A stretch of DNA of 64,000 bases from JBGPGW01 sp046349515 (GCA_046349515.1 JAXMCE010000010.1:1-64000), one strand, 5' to 3'; shown: positions 25,517 through 33,782, counted from the stretch's first letter. Notes: generated by a model not told the origin, from the sequence alone. Translations and numbers: made by a program.

Positions 25517-26823
25517 CGATCGCAGCGAGGCGCAAATCCGCGACGACCCTGACGGTCGACCGGTCCGCACCCGACGTGATGAAGGACCCACCGGCGTTCA
25601 GCCGCTGGGTGCTGGAGCGATGCGACGGATCATACCTCTATCACGTCGATCTCGAGGCATTGACGGGTGATCGTCGCATCCTGCGCGCGATCAGCCTGAT
25701 CAAGCCCCATCTGGCCGACGGCGCAACGCTCAACGTGGGCGAAGCGGACTATGCGAGCGTCTATGACGGCCTTATCGACGTCCTCGCCATTCACCCGGAA
25801 TTTCATTTCGAAACGCTCGACATCCTGCCGGGTGCGGACGAGCGGCCGGGACGCGGCGTCGCGCGCCTGTCGTTCGAGGTCAATCGCCGACCCCAGGCAC
25901 CGGAGACGATCCCCGCCAACAAGAATCGCCGACTGTCGGCGGATGCGTTCGCCGATGCCGTGCCCATCATGCCCCGCGGCACGGCCGAGGGTATCGTCAC
26001 ACGTGCGCTCGGACGCTGGGCGGCGCCAAGCGAAACCAAGGCCCGGTCGATCGCGGAGACGCTCGAGCGCGAGTTTCCCGACGGCGCCTCCGTCAAGACC
26101 TATTGGCGCGACATGGCCGGCACGGGGTTCACCGGGTTCTTCGCCTGGGGCCACGATCACGACTTCGGTCACGGCGTCAAGCGATCGGGCACCATGAGCA
26201 CGCGGCATGTCGAGATCACGTCCGAGACGATCGCGCTCGGCATGCTTCCCTTCGATCTCTCAGGGCTCAGCGTTCTCGACATCGGCTGCTGGACGGGAGG
26301 CGATCTCTTGGTTCTTGCCGGCCTTGGCGCGACCGTTACCGCGATCGAAGAGCACCCGGTCTCCGCCCTCGCCGCGGCGCGTCTCGCCGAGCTGAGCGGC
26401 TGCGGGGCCGAGGTCGTCCGAACCAGCCTCTATGCCGATCGCCCCGAATGGCGGCAACGCTTCGACGTTATCTATTGCTCCGGTGTCCTCTATCACGTCA
26501 CGGATCCGCTGCTCTTCCTCCGCACCTGCTTTGCCTATCTCAAGCCGGGCGGACGTCTCGTGCTCGAGACGAAGGCCGAAGCGGGCGACGGCAGCTTCTG
26601 CGGCTACGCGGGCACGCTCGAACGGGGCTGGAACTGGTACGCACCCTCGCGCGACGCGCTGGGACGGATGCTTGTCGATGCGGGATTTGCGCCCGACAGA
26701 GTCCGCCTCAACTGGCGGTCGATCGGCCGGCTCCTGGCCTCGGCGGAGAAGGACAGCGCGTGCGCGCTCCCCGAGCGCGCAGGCTTCTCGCGTCCCGGCA
26801 GCTGGCTCGAAGGCGACGTCTAG
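25513..26823 (+). CDS. SAM-dependent methyltransferase
   Basis: 436 residues, start in an ATGA overlap with the GT41 gene. The N-terminal ~210 residues are not recognised. A class I methyltransferase domain follows: LSVLDIGCWTGGDLLVLAGLGA as motif I, TAIEEHPVSA for the ribose-binding acid, and DVIYCSGVLYHVTDPLLFLR with LKPGGRLVLET. The pattern is similar to CmoB-like/DUF1698 enzymes, but the context favours a glycan or lipid methylation role. Last gene of the rightward island. Confidence 0.8.
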   Translation: MTIAARRKSATTLTVDRSAPDVMKDPPAFSRWVLERCDGSYLYHVDLEALTGDRRILRAISLIKPHLADGATLNVGEADYASVYDGLIDVLAIHPEFHFETLDILPGADERPGRGVARLSFEVNRRPQAPETIPANKNRRLSADAFADAVPIMPRGTAEGIVTRALGRWAAPSETKARSIAETLEREFPDGASVKTYWRDMAGTGFTGFFAWGHDHDFGHGVKRSGTMSTRHVEITSETIALGMLPFDLSGLSVLDIGCWTGGDLLVLAGLGATVTAIEEHPVSALAAARLAELSGCGAEVVRTSLYADRPEWRQRFDVIYCSGVLYHVTDPLLFLRTCFAYLKPGGRLVLETKAEAGDGSFCGYAGTLERGWNWYAPSRDALGRMLVDAGFAPDRVRLNWRSIGRLLASAEKDSACALPERAGFSRPGSWLEGDV

Positions 26824-26829
26824 GCCGGC

Positions 26830-27540
26830 TCAGCCGAAGATCGTGTAGGCCGAGGGCGAGAAGCACCAGGGGAAGTGTTTCACGCCCAGCTTGTGGCGGG
26901 CCAGGAACTCGTCGGCCGCGGCGGTCTCACCGGGGAACTCCTTAAGGCCATACTCATCGAACACGACGACCGCGCCCGGCACCAGCTTCGGCGCCAGAAG
27001 CTCGAGGCACGCCTTCGTCGGCTCGTAAAGATCCATGTCGAGATAGATCAGCGCGAACCGCACGCCGGGATTCGATTCAAGGAAAGCCGGCAGCGTCTCA
27101 ACGACATCGCCTTCGACGACGTGCAGCCGCCGTCCGACGGCGCTTGCCGAGCGAAACTCTTCGAGGTCGCGGAAGAACACCTCTCGATCAAAACAGGCGA
27201 CGCCGCCCTCGCGCATCTCGGACCAGGAGCTGTGCGAACGGTCCTGCGGCGCGATCGACGGAAAGCCGCGGAACGTGTCGAAGCCGTAAAGTTGGCGCGC
27301 TGAGATCGCATCATGGCGCTGTGCCGCATGGAAAATTTCCATCATCCGCGCCAGGTAGAAGAAATTGGCGCCGTTCCGCACGCCGAACTCGGCAATCGAG
27401 CCCGGAAGCTCGAGGGTCATCTTGTAGAGTTCGTAGACCGCCAGCTGGCGCGCGGTCCACTCGGGCCTCAAGTGCAGGGAATGCTTCTGCATCTCGAAGT
27501 AAAAATCGCGCGCAACGGCGCGGGAATCGACCAATTTCAT
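26830..27540 (-). CDS. TylF/MycF-like sugar O-methyltransferase
   Basis: 236 residues. The family pattern is visible: SIAEFGVRNGANFFYLARMMEIF as SAM motif I, LYGFDTFRGFPSI, LIYLDMDLYEPTKACLELLAPKLVPGAVVVFDEYG. These metal-dependent enzymes methylate deoxysugar hydroxyls in antibiotics and surface glycans. It is convergent with the previous gene (6 bp apart) and overlaps the stop-side neighbour at 27537-27540 (ATGA coupling). Confidence 0.82.
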   Translation of the reverse strand: MKLVDSRAVARDFYFEMQKHSLHLRPEWTARQLAVYELYKMTLELPGSIAEFGVRNGANFFYLARMMEIFHAAQRHDAISARQLYGFDTFRGFPSIAPQDRSHSSWSEMREGGVACFDREVFFRDLEEFRSASAVGRRLHVVEGDVVETLPAFLESNPGVRFALIYLDMDLYEPTKACLELLAPKLVPGAVVVFDEYGLKEFPGETAAADEFLARHKLGVKHFPWCFSPSAYTIFG

Positions 27541-28301
27541 GCGGCGTTCTCTCTCGTCAATTCAGATCGGAATGCCGGATGGCCGGCCGAGACGAAGCGA
27601 AAATCGATGCTCCACCGTATGCCATCGGTCCGATTGGGCGAGGAACGGTGGATTGTCGTCGCCTCGAAAACCAGGAGCTCACCGAAGGTCAGCGGCGCGG
27701 GCACATACCGTCCCTCGAACCGCTCCGCGTCCGCCAGTTCGAGCTGCCCATATTCATTCTCGCGGTGGGGAAGAAGACGACCGTCATCGTCCTCGAGAAG
27801 CTCGAGCGGCGCGAGATCGGTGTCGACCTCGCATAGCGCCAGCCACATGTTCAATTGGCCGCGCCGTTCATCCGGCCACAGCGCGGCGTCCTGATGCGCG
27901 CGGCTTCGGGTGAAATCGTAGTCGCGCATCACGGTGCGGAACCGGACGACGCCGTGGAGTTCGGCGGGCTGCCCCAAGAGGCATGTCGCCAATTCGGCGG
28001 CCGGCGAACCGACAAGGATATCCCGAATGACCGCGCTGTCCTTGACGTAGGCGCGGATCTCGCGCGCGGCGCCCTCTTGCATCTTCTCTCGCTCGAGCAA
28101 CCAGGGCGTGAGGTCGGTGAGACGATGAGCGCGCCGGCCGAAGCGGCGCTCGACAAAGTCGAGCACGTCACGCTCGACCGCCGAAGCCAGTCCCCGCAAC
28201 GGCGCATTGCGCACCGCGAACCAACTCGATGTCATGGCCCGATTGGCACCAAGAGCCTTCAAGCCGAGGCCCCTGCGGCCCCGCGCGTCGACCCTCACCA
28301 T
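27537..28301 (-). CDS. Phytanoyl-CoA dioxygenase-like (PhyH) oxygenase
   Basis: About 254 residues from 28301. The Fe(II) facial triad is suggested by SRAHQDAALWPDE (H-x-D) and TIHRSSPNRTDGIRWSIDFRF, where His is the distal ligand and an Arg follows for 2-oxoglutarate. LNMWLALCEVDTDLAPLELLED is typical of PhyH proteins. Starts at 28301 or 28235 are possible; neither has a clear ribosome site. The frame stays open to 28505, but that would cover the flagellin regulatory sites. Substrate unknown; context suggests glycan or lipid modification. Confidence 0.72.
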   Translation of the reverse strand: MVRVDARGRRGLGLKALGANRAMTSSWFAVRNAPLRGLASAVERDVLDFVERRFGRRAHRLTDLTPWLLEREKMQEGAAREIRAYVKDSAVIRDILVGSPAAELATCLLGQPAELHGVVRFRTVMRDYDFTRSRAHQDAALWPDERRGQLNMWLALCEVDTDLAPLELLEDDDGRLLPHRENEYGQLELADAERFEGRYVPAPLTFGELLVFEATTIHRSSPNRTDGIRWSIDFRFVSAGHPAFRSELTRENAA

Positions 28302-28344
28302 GGGCCGGTAGGGTAAAAAAACGCTGAAGACCTTTGGCGTGCTG

Positions 28345-28401
28345 CGGCAGGATCTGCCCCGTCCGGCAAAACTTGCCGCAACGACCCGGCAGTTCTTGCC
28401 C
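28345..28401. promoter_or_regulatory. Three ftr-like dyads upstream of flagellin
   Basis: CGGCAG-GAT-CTGCCC (28345-28359), CGGCAA-AAC-TTGCCG (28364-28378, perfect) and CGGCAG-TTC-TTGCCC (28387-28401). The starts are 19 and 23 bp apart, about two helical turns. The last ends 62 bp before the sigma-54 promoter. This is the densest cluster in the window and fits strong FlbD activation of flagellin. Confidence 0.78.
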
Positions 28402-28463
28402 TTTTCGGCATCGCCGGCATGCGGGCAACGCCCTAACCGCTTGATCTGGCGGGCCCCCGGCAA

Positions 28464-28478
28464 TGGCATCCGTCTTGC
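28464..28478 (+). promoter_or_regulatory. Sigma-54 promoter of flagellin
   Basis: TGGCATCCGTCTTGC, with GG-N10-GC spacing and only one deviation in the -24 block. The predicted transcript starts near 28490, giving a leader of about 72 nt with a GGA hairpin and a GGA-containing ribosome site. Confidence 0.87.
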
Positions 28479-28516
28479 CTCATGCTCTGCGGGCCGCCCC
28501 CTCACAGGAGCGACCT

Positions 28517-28556
28517 ACGGCAGGAAGCCGTTTCTTCAACCAATCCATGTAGGAGA
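28517..28556 (+). promoter_or_regulatory. Flagellin mRNA leader with CsrA-type GGA sites
   Basis: ACGGC-AGGAA-GCCGT (28517-28531) folds as a 5-bp stem presenting GGA in the loop, the preferred CsrA target form. A second GGA lies in the ribosome site TAGGAGAC (28550-28557) and a third in ACAGGAG (28505-28510). This two-site layout resembles the Bacillus hag leader controlled by CsrA and FliW. The presence of fliW at 14984 supports it; csrA itself is not in the window. Confidence 0.55.
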
Positions 28557-28561
28557 CGACT

Positions 28562-29731
28562 ATGGGCCTTAATATCATCTCGAACTACGCGGCAAACGTC
28601 GCGCATCGTTACCTCGAGCAGAACGAGAGCATGGCCGCCAGTTGGGCGGGCAAGCTGGCCTCCGGTCAGCGCGTTCTCTCTGCGAAAGACGACGCCGCGG
28701 CGATGGCCATCGGCTCGCGGATGCAGTCGGAAGTGAACGCCCTCAAGCAGGCCTCGGTGAACACCGGCCAGGCCAGCTCGATGGCGCAGATCGCCGACGG
28801 CGCCTTCGCGCGCGTGACGGACATCCTCTCGCGTATGAAGACCCTCGCGGTTCAGGCCGGTTCCGACCAGCTCTCGAGCACGGAGCGCGGGTTCTTGAAC
28901 ACGGAGTACACGGGTCTCCGGAGCGAAATCGATCGTATCTCGACTGACACCGAGTTCAACGGCCAGAAGCTGCTCTCGGGCAGCAACACGGTCGCGATCT
29001 CGTCGGTCGGTACGAACATCGCGACGACCGCCGGCATCATCGGCATCAAGTTCGGCAATTCGAACACGGTGTCGACGTCGGGTAACACCTTCACGATCGC
29101 TTACGACACGTCGACCGACAAGTTCACGGTCACCACGGGCACAACCGCCCAGTTGTCGTCGGCAGTTGCGTCGGCGCCCGGCACGGGTCAGACGACCGAT
29201 GTCTATTTCTCGGCCTTCGACCTCACTCTGAGCCTGAGCTCTGCTTTCGCTCCGGGTACGGCGATCTCTGCGAGTAACACCTTCACGGCGACGGCTTCGG
29301 CCGCGAACACCGTGACCTACAACTTCAAGGTCGGCACGGGTTCGGTGGCGTCTGAAGACGAAGTGGCCATTACCTTCAACAAGGGCACTTCGACCGCTCT
29401 TGCCTCGGCGACTTCGACCACGTTCGATACGGGCGACGTCACCACGAAGGGTAACGCCGACACGGCGATCACCGACATCACGTCGGTCATTAACAAGGTC
29501 AACACCTACCGCGCGTCTCTCGGCGCCAGCCTCAACCGGTTGGGTTATGCGTCTGCCAACCTGTCGACGGCAACTGAAAACGCCGAAGCGGCCCGCAGTC
29601 AGCTGCTTGACCTCGACGTTGCCTCGGCCATGACGCAGTTCTCGGCGAGCCAGGTTCTGGTTCAGTCGGGCGTTGCGATGTTGGCCCAGGCGAATCGGAT
29701 GCCGGAAAATCTGCTCCGGTTGTTCCAGTAA
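28562..29731 (+). CDS. fliC: Flagellin
   Basis: Filament subunit, 389 residues. Conserved D0/D1 helices at both ends: MGLNIISNYAANVAHRYLEQ, KLASGQRVLSAKDDAAAMAI, TEFNGQKLLSGS, and at the end SQLLDLDVASAMTQFSASQ and MPENLLRLFQ. The centre (about 140-300) is variable and very rich in Ser, Thr and Ala, with no cysteine: a plausible O-glycosylation surface. Codons such as GGT, GTT and TCT are commoner than in neighbours, as expected for a highly expressed gene. Own sigma-54 promoter, three dyads, and a terminator; the only flagellin in the window. Confidence 0.96.
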   Translation: MGLNIISNYAANVAHRYLEQNESMAASWAGKLASGQRVLSAKDDAAAMAIGSRMQSEVNALKQASVNTGQASSMAQIADGAFARVTDILSRMKTLAVQAGSDQLSSTERGFLNTEYTGLRSEIDRISTDTEFNGQKLLSGSNTVAISSVGTNIATTAGIIGIKFGNSNTVSTSGNTFTIAYDTSTDKFTVTTGTTAQLSSAVASAPGTGQTTDVYFSAFDLTLSLSSAFAPGTAISASNTFTATASAANTVTYNFKVGTGSVASEDEVAITFNKGTSTALASATSTTFDTGDVTTKGNADTAITDITSVINKVNTYRASLGASLNRLGYASANLSTATENAEAARSQLLDLDVASAMTQFSASQVLVQSGVAMLAQANRMPENLLRLFQ

Positions 29732-29749
29732 GCCTAAGCGCATGGGTTC

Positions 29750-29771
29750 GGGAGAGGGGCAACCCTCTCCC
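29750..29771 (+). terminator. Flagellin terminator hairpin
   Basis: GGGAGAGGG-GCAA-CCCTCTCCC, a perfect 9-bp stem closed by a GNRA-type tetraloop, 19 bp after the flagellin stop. The following bases are C-rich rather than a run of T. It likely also stabilises the mRNA 3' end. Confidence 0.75.
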
Positions 29772-29803
29772 GCTTCCCCTGCGGACTTCGAAAGTCACGT
29801 GTC

Positions 29804-30004
29804 ATGCGACCGACGCGCATTGATGGAAACTCGACGATCATTCCGACGGTCCAGGGCCGGCGAGAGCCATTTCCCGCACCGAACCGGCGCGCGCAGCCGC
29901 GGCGGCGCAACACCGCGGACTCGGTCGCCGAGTCCATTCCTGGTTCGAGTGACGCCGCTCGCACGGAAGAGCCCGAGCATCATCTGACCGATCTTGAGGC
30001 CTGA
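29804..30004 (+). CDS. Small hypothetical protein between flagellin and FliD
   Basis: Open frame of 66 codons ending 5 bp before fliD. The product is polar and basic then acidic (RREPFPAPNRRAQPRRR ... TEEPEHHLTDLEA), with no membrane segment or signal. I do not recognise it; it does not resemble FlaG, which often sits at this place. The close spacing to fliD suggests coupling, but the ribosome site is weak, so this may be a leader rather than a gene. Confidence 0.4.
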   Translation: MRPTRIDGNSTIIPTVQGRREPFPAPNRRAQPRRRNTADSVAESIPGSSDAARTEEPEHHLTDLEA

Positions 30005-30009
30005 AGACC

Positions 30010-32418
30010 ATGGTCAACGCCGTCAATCTCACGAACATCACCACCGACAAGAACGGCCGCGTCACGATTTCCGGCGCAGGCTCGGGAATCGATTGGAATA
30101 CGGCGCTCGATCAGATCATGACCGCGCGGCATGTGCCCATCGACCGCATCGATTCTCAGATCAAGACGAACACGGACAAGGTCACGGCCCTCAAGGGGCT
30201 TCAGACGCTGGTCAGCACCCTCAAGGACTCGGTGAACAACCTTCGCGGAGCCGTCTCTCTCGGCGACACGTCCAATGCGTTCAAGATCAAACAGGCCTTC
30301 ACGAGCACGAGCCGCAGCGATGGCGCTACTCCTTCCGCCGCCGGCAACCTCGTAGGCGTCTCCGTCGCCAATTCCGCGGCACAGGCCTCCCATTCGCTCG
30401 AAGTTCTCCGCGTCGCCAAGGCGCACAAGGCTGCGAGCAGCGCATTCACGAGCTTGACATCGGATATCGGGACCGCGCGGGGTCTCGCGGCCAATTCCGT
30501 GGCGGGAAGCTTCACGCTCAACGGCACGACCATCACCGTCCAGGCGACGGATACCATCCTCGACCTCCGTGATCGGATCAACAATGCGAATTCCGGATCG
30601 AGCGCGACGGGTGTCTCCGCGTCCGTCGTCTCCGTCAGCTCGACCGAGCACTATCTCGTCCTGACGTCCGACAAGACCGGCGTATCGATGACTCTGGGGG
30701 GCGAGACCGGCAGCGTCTTGAGCAAGCTCGGCATCTCGGCTGACGGCGGAACCACCCTGTCGCACGAGTTGCAGGCAGCCCAGACAGCGCGCTTCAAGGC
30801 GGATGGCCTCATCGATCCCGACCGCTTCGAATCGGACCTCGTCGCGAACAGCGGTGCCGCCCTCAGCAGCGTCGCGGGCGACGCCACCTATCCCGGCAGC
30901 TTCCAAATCAACGGCACGGGAACGGCCACGATCAACTACACGTCCGCGACGACACTCAGCGGTCTTGCCAGCCTCATCAACCTCGAGACCGGCACGACGG
31001 GCGTCACGGCGTCGATTGTGTCGGACAGCGGCGCTTCGCGCCTGGTCCTGACGAGCGCCGGCGGAGCCGCCTTCACGCTCACCGACACGTCGGGTCTGCT
31101 GTCCAATCTCGGTGTCGACAATCGTCAGGTCATCGAACGGACGAGCAACACGGTCAGCGACCTCTGGACCGGCGTCAACGTCTCGCTGTTCGGCGCCGAG
31201 GAGAATACCGAGGTCAAGATCGACGTCGAACCGAACTATTCCGACGTCAAGACGAAGATCAACGACTTCGTGACCGCCTACAACGCGCTCAAGAAGGAGT
31301 TGAACAAGCACGAGTTCCTCGACCCGACGACCGGCCAGACCAGCGACCAGACCGGCGTCCTCTTCGGATCGAAGGCCGTGACCGATCTGGACAGCCAGCT
31401 CAACGGATTGATCGGCACCGGCATCGGCGGCGTGAGCGCGGAGTTCAGCTCGCTGTCCCAGGCCGGAATCACCCTCGTCGACAACAGCACCGTCACCGAT
31501 CCTTTGGACAAGAGCACGCTCAAGGTCGACACGACGAAACTCGACGATGCGCTTCTCAATCACGCGAATGACGTGCGGCGTCTCTTCAGCTTCGACTTCA
31601 CGTCGTCGGATTCGCGCTTCACACTGCTCGGATTCACCGGCACGACGGCGTACAACGCCTCTGGCTACACTCTCAACATCGGCAATGTCGGCGCGGCGCA
31701 GAAAAGCTCGCGCGCCGTGACCAGCGCCTCAGCCACCCTCGACGACGGAATCAACAGCGTTGGCGCGACGACGTCCGGCTCGTTCCAGATCAACGGCACG
31801 GCCGTCTCCTACGACGTCACAACGACGACACTGTCGTCCCTCGCTTCCGCGATCACTGCGGCCGGAATCACAGGCGTGTCGGCCAGCGTCGCAAGCGGGA
31901 AGCTCAAGATCGTGTCGACCACGAATCCTTTGGTGATCTCGGGCGACACCGGCGATCTCGTCGCCGCATTGTCACTGACGACCGACAACTATCTCGTCGG
32001 CCGGGCCAATATCGGCGGCTTGGCAGACGGCACGGACAATGGAACGGTCACGATCAGCGGTCGGACATTGACCGCGACAAATGCAACGGGCGCCCAGGGC
32101 CTCAGCCTGCTCTTTACGGGCGACAGCAATGTCAGCGGCGTCACGCTCAATTATACGGTCGGGTTCGGCGCCCAGCTCTACGCCGCCGCCGATCGCGCCC
32201 TGACCACCACGACGGGCGTCCTCGATGCCGAAATCAAGTCACTCCAGGACCAGAACACCTTCGCGCAGTCGCGCGCGGACAGCATGCAGGCGCGGCTCGA
32301 CGTCGACCGTGCATCCCTCGGCGCCAAGTTCCAGGCGGCTGAGGCCGCGCTCACGACCATCAACCGCACGCTTGACGCCATTAGTCAGTTCACCGCAGCA
32401 CAGAACAAGAGCAACTAG
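30010..32418 (+). CDS. fliD: Filament cap protein FliD (HAP2), enlarged
   Basis: Filament-capping protein, 802 residues against about 470 in enterics. The N-terminus has SGAGSGIDWNTALDQIM, and the C-terminal half the FliD pattern DVKTKINDFVTAYNALKKEL, SLSQAGITLVDNST, ending LKSLQDQN-like helices and LTTINRTLDAISQFTA. Three copies of a flagellin-IN-like module lie at about residues 166-242, 296-369 and 590-660, each opening GSF-x-hydrophobic-NGT and closing with a D-x-G-LxxxL motif. The third interrupts the usual C-terminal region. No strong promoter is seen directly upstream. Confidence 0.93.
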   Translation: MVNAVNLTNITTDKNGRVTISGAGSGIDWNTALDQIMTARHVPIDRIDSQIKTNTDKVTALKGLQTLVSTLKDSVNNLRGAVSLGDTSNAFKIKQAFTSTSRSDGATPSAAGNLVGVSVANSAAQASHSLEVLRVAKAHKAASSAFTSLTSDIGTARGLAANSVAGSFTLNGTTITVQATDTILDLRDRINNANSGSSATGVSASVVSVSSTEHYLVLTSDKTGVSMTLGGETGSVLSKLGISADGGTTLSHELQAAQTARFKADGLIDPDRFESDLVANSGAALSSVAGDATYPGSFQINGTGTATINYTSATTLSGLASLINLETGTTGVTASIVSDSGASRLVLTSAGGAAFTLTDTSGLLSNLGVDNRQVIERTSNTVSDLWTGVNVSLFGAEENTEVKIDVEPNYSDVKTKINDFVTAYNALKKELNKHEFLDPTTGQTSDQTGVLFGSKAVTDLDSQLNGLIGTGIGGVSAEFSSLSQAGITLVDNSTVTDPLDKSTLKVDTTKLDDALLNHANDVRRLFSFDFTSSDSRFTLLGFTGTTAYNASGYTLNIGNVGAAQKSSRAVTSASATLDDGINSVGATTSGSFQINGTAVSYDVTTTTLSSLASAITAAGITGVSASVASGKLKIVSTTNPLVISGDTGDLVAALSLTTDNYLVGRANIGGLADGTDNGTVTISGRTLTATNATGAQGLSLLFTGDSNVSGVTLNYTVGFGAQLYAAADRALTTTTGVLDAEIKSLQDQNTFAQSRADSMQARLDVDRASLGAKFQAAEAALTTINRTLDAISQFTAAQNKSN

Positions 32419-32463
32419 GCGCGGTTTCCGCCTCGCCATCACAATGAATGAAGGGAGACCGCC

Positions 32464-32928
32464 ATGACACAAGAAGCCACCCGCACCTATCGCCTGCAGA
32501 GCGTCCTGACCGTCTCGCCGGCGCGACAAGTCGCGCTCCTCTACGACCGCACGATCTCCTCGCTCAAGGAGGCCATCCACGCGATCGAGGAAGGCGACAT
32601 CGAACGGCGCTGGAAAGCCAACAACCGCGCGATCGAGATCATTGGCCAGCTTTCGCTTGCGCTCGACCACGACGCGGGCGGCGAGTTCGCGGAAACGCTG
32701 GAGCGCCTCTACCGGTTCATGCTCATGCGCCTGCCCAATGTCGATATCGCGAACGACCCTCAACCGGCGCGGGACGTGATCGGGCTCATCGAGCCCTTGC
32801 GGCGGTCCTGGCACGAACTGGCCGATCGCCTTGCCGCCGAGGCACGCAGCGGCGAGCAGGCGGACCACGCACCCGCCTCCGCCCTTCCGGCGACGGATGC
32901 CACCAGCCGGGTTTCCGTGTCGGCTTGA
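32464..32928 (+). CDS. fliS: Flagellin export chaperone FliS (1)
   Basis: Cytosolic chaperone that binds the flagellin C-terminus. 154 residues: VSPARQVALLYDRTISSLKEAI is the family LI.MLYDGAI..L motif, followed by four helices with IIGQLSLALDHDAGGEFAETLERLYRFMLMRL. A disordered Ala/Ser-rich tail of about 35 residues follows. It lies 45 bp after fliD with GAAGGGAG upstream, and precedes a second, diverged FliS. Confidence 0.92.
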   Translation: MTQEATRTYRLQSVLTVSPARQVALLYDRTISSLKEAIHAIEEGDIERRWKANNRAIEIIGQLSLALDHDAGGEFAETLERLYRFMLMRLPNVDIANDPQPARDVIGLIEPLRRSWHELADRLAAEARSGEQADHAPASALPATDATSRVSVSA

Positions 32929-32988
32929 TCGGCCCCCCCCTCGCAAGACACTTCACGCGCGCAGCTCGGCATGATCGACCGCACGGGT

Positions 32989-33003
32989 CGGCAGAAAGTG
33001 CCC
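32989..33003. promoter_or_regulatory. ftr-like dyad upstream of second fliS
   Basis: CGGCAG-AAA-GTGCCC, 72 bp ahead of the sigma-54 promoter at 33076. The arms match the dyad consensus except the first base of the right arm. Confidence 0.6.
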
Positions 33004-33075
33004 CACCTCGCACGGCCGTATCCGAGCGCGCGACCCGGAATGTTGGATGTCAACGACTTAGCACTTCGGCCCTCG

Positions 33076-33090
33076 TGGCCCGCCGATTGC
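33076..33090 (+). promoter_or_regulatory. Sigma-54 promoter of second fliS
   Basis: TGGCCCGCCGATTGC with GG-N10-GC spacing and an ideal TTGC -12 box. The predicted start near 33102 places the first usable ATG at 33139 and excludes the longer open frame from 32971. Confidence 0.75.
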
Positions 33091-33138
33091 AGCGAGCCGA
33101 GCAAGGTCCGCGCCGATGGGATCACGGAGTTCAACGCC

Positions 33139-33555
33139 ATGCAATCGCTCTTCTACGCCGCTCCCGCAGCCCACACGCGCCCTTCGATGCCGCATGGCGC
33201 ACCCGCGCTTGACGTGCTGCTCCTCGACGGTGCCATCACCTCCATGGGGACGGCGATCGAGGCCATCGAGCTCGGCGACGATGTGGCCTGCTCCGATGCG
33301 GTCCTCCTGGCCAACGCGATCATGAGCCAGTTGTACCTGGGGCTCGACAAGCGCGAGCGTCCCATGACCACCGAATCACTGGCGCAGATCTACAACTTCG
33401 TCCTGCGGCGCCTGCCACGGGTCAATGTCCGCGAGGGAGCGGGCAGCGCGCGCCAGATCCGGACGATCCTCGAGCCGCTTCGCGACACCTGGCTCAACCT
33501 CCATCAGTCGCTCACGACCGAGATCGCAGCCGCGTCGCTCCACGCGACACGCTGA
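33139..33555 (+). CDS. fliS: FliS family chaperone (2)
   Basis: 138 residues and a diverged paralogue of the preceding FliS: LDVLLLDGAITSMGTAIEAIELGD replaces the LYDRTI motif, then LANAIMSQLYLGLDKRE, LAQIYNFVLRRLPRVNV and TILEPLRDTWLNLHQSL. The usual tyrosine of the LLYD motif is changed to LLLD. Start 33139 has ACGGAG 9 bp upstream. It has its own sigma-54 promoter and dyad, so its expression may differ from the first copy. It may serve a different client, such as FliD or a modified flagellin. Confidence 0.85.
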   Translation: MQSLFYAAPAAHTRPSMPHGAPALDVLLLDGAITSMGTAIEAIELGDDVACSDAVLLANAIMSQLYLGLDKRERPMTTESLAQIYNFVLRRLPRVNVREGAGSARQIRTILEPLRDTWLNLHQSLTTEIAAASLHATR

Positions 33556-33662
33556 ATCCCCGCGCCAAGAACGCTTCACAGGACCGCGCGTGCGTTGTGC
33601 CGCGCGGCCAACCGGATTCGTCCGTTCCGCGACCACACCGATCGCCCTGTCCCGCCTTCCCG

Positions 33663-33696
33663 CGGCAGTTTCTGCCGATTGCGGCACCTTCTACCT
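33663..33696. promoter_or_regulatory. ftr-like dyads upstream of fliK
   Basis: CGGCAG-TTT-CTGCCG (33663-33677, perfect) and a weaker CGGCAC-CTT-CTACCT (33682-33696), 19 bp apart as in the flagellin promoter. The distance to the sigma-54 promoter is 86 bp from the second site. Confidence 0.68.
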
Positions 33697-33782
33697 GACC
33701 CGAACGTCCAGGCCGCCACGCACCACGCAACCGACAAAACAAAAATGGACGCTATTTCAAATAGTTACCGAGATAACTCGAC

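Noticed and set aside
28425..28438. Leftward sigma-54-like site toward the PhyH gene
   Set aside because: GG-N10-GC is present on the minus strand but the -24 block is CGGTTAG; the flagellin dyads would lie downstream of it. Too weak to call.
29941..29955. Possible sigma-54 promoter before fliD (TGGTTCG-N4-ACGC)
   Set aside because: Spacing is right but both boxes deviate by two bases and no ftr-like dyad lies upstream, unlike all accepted promoters here.
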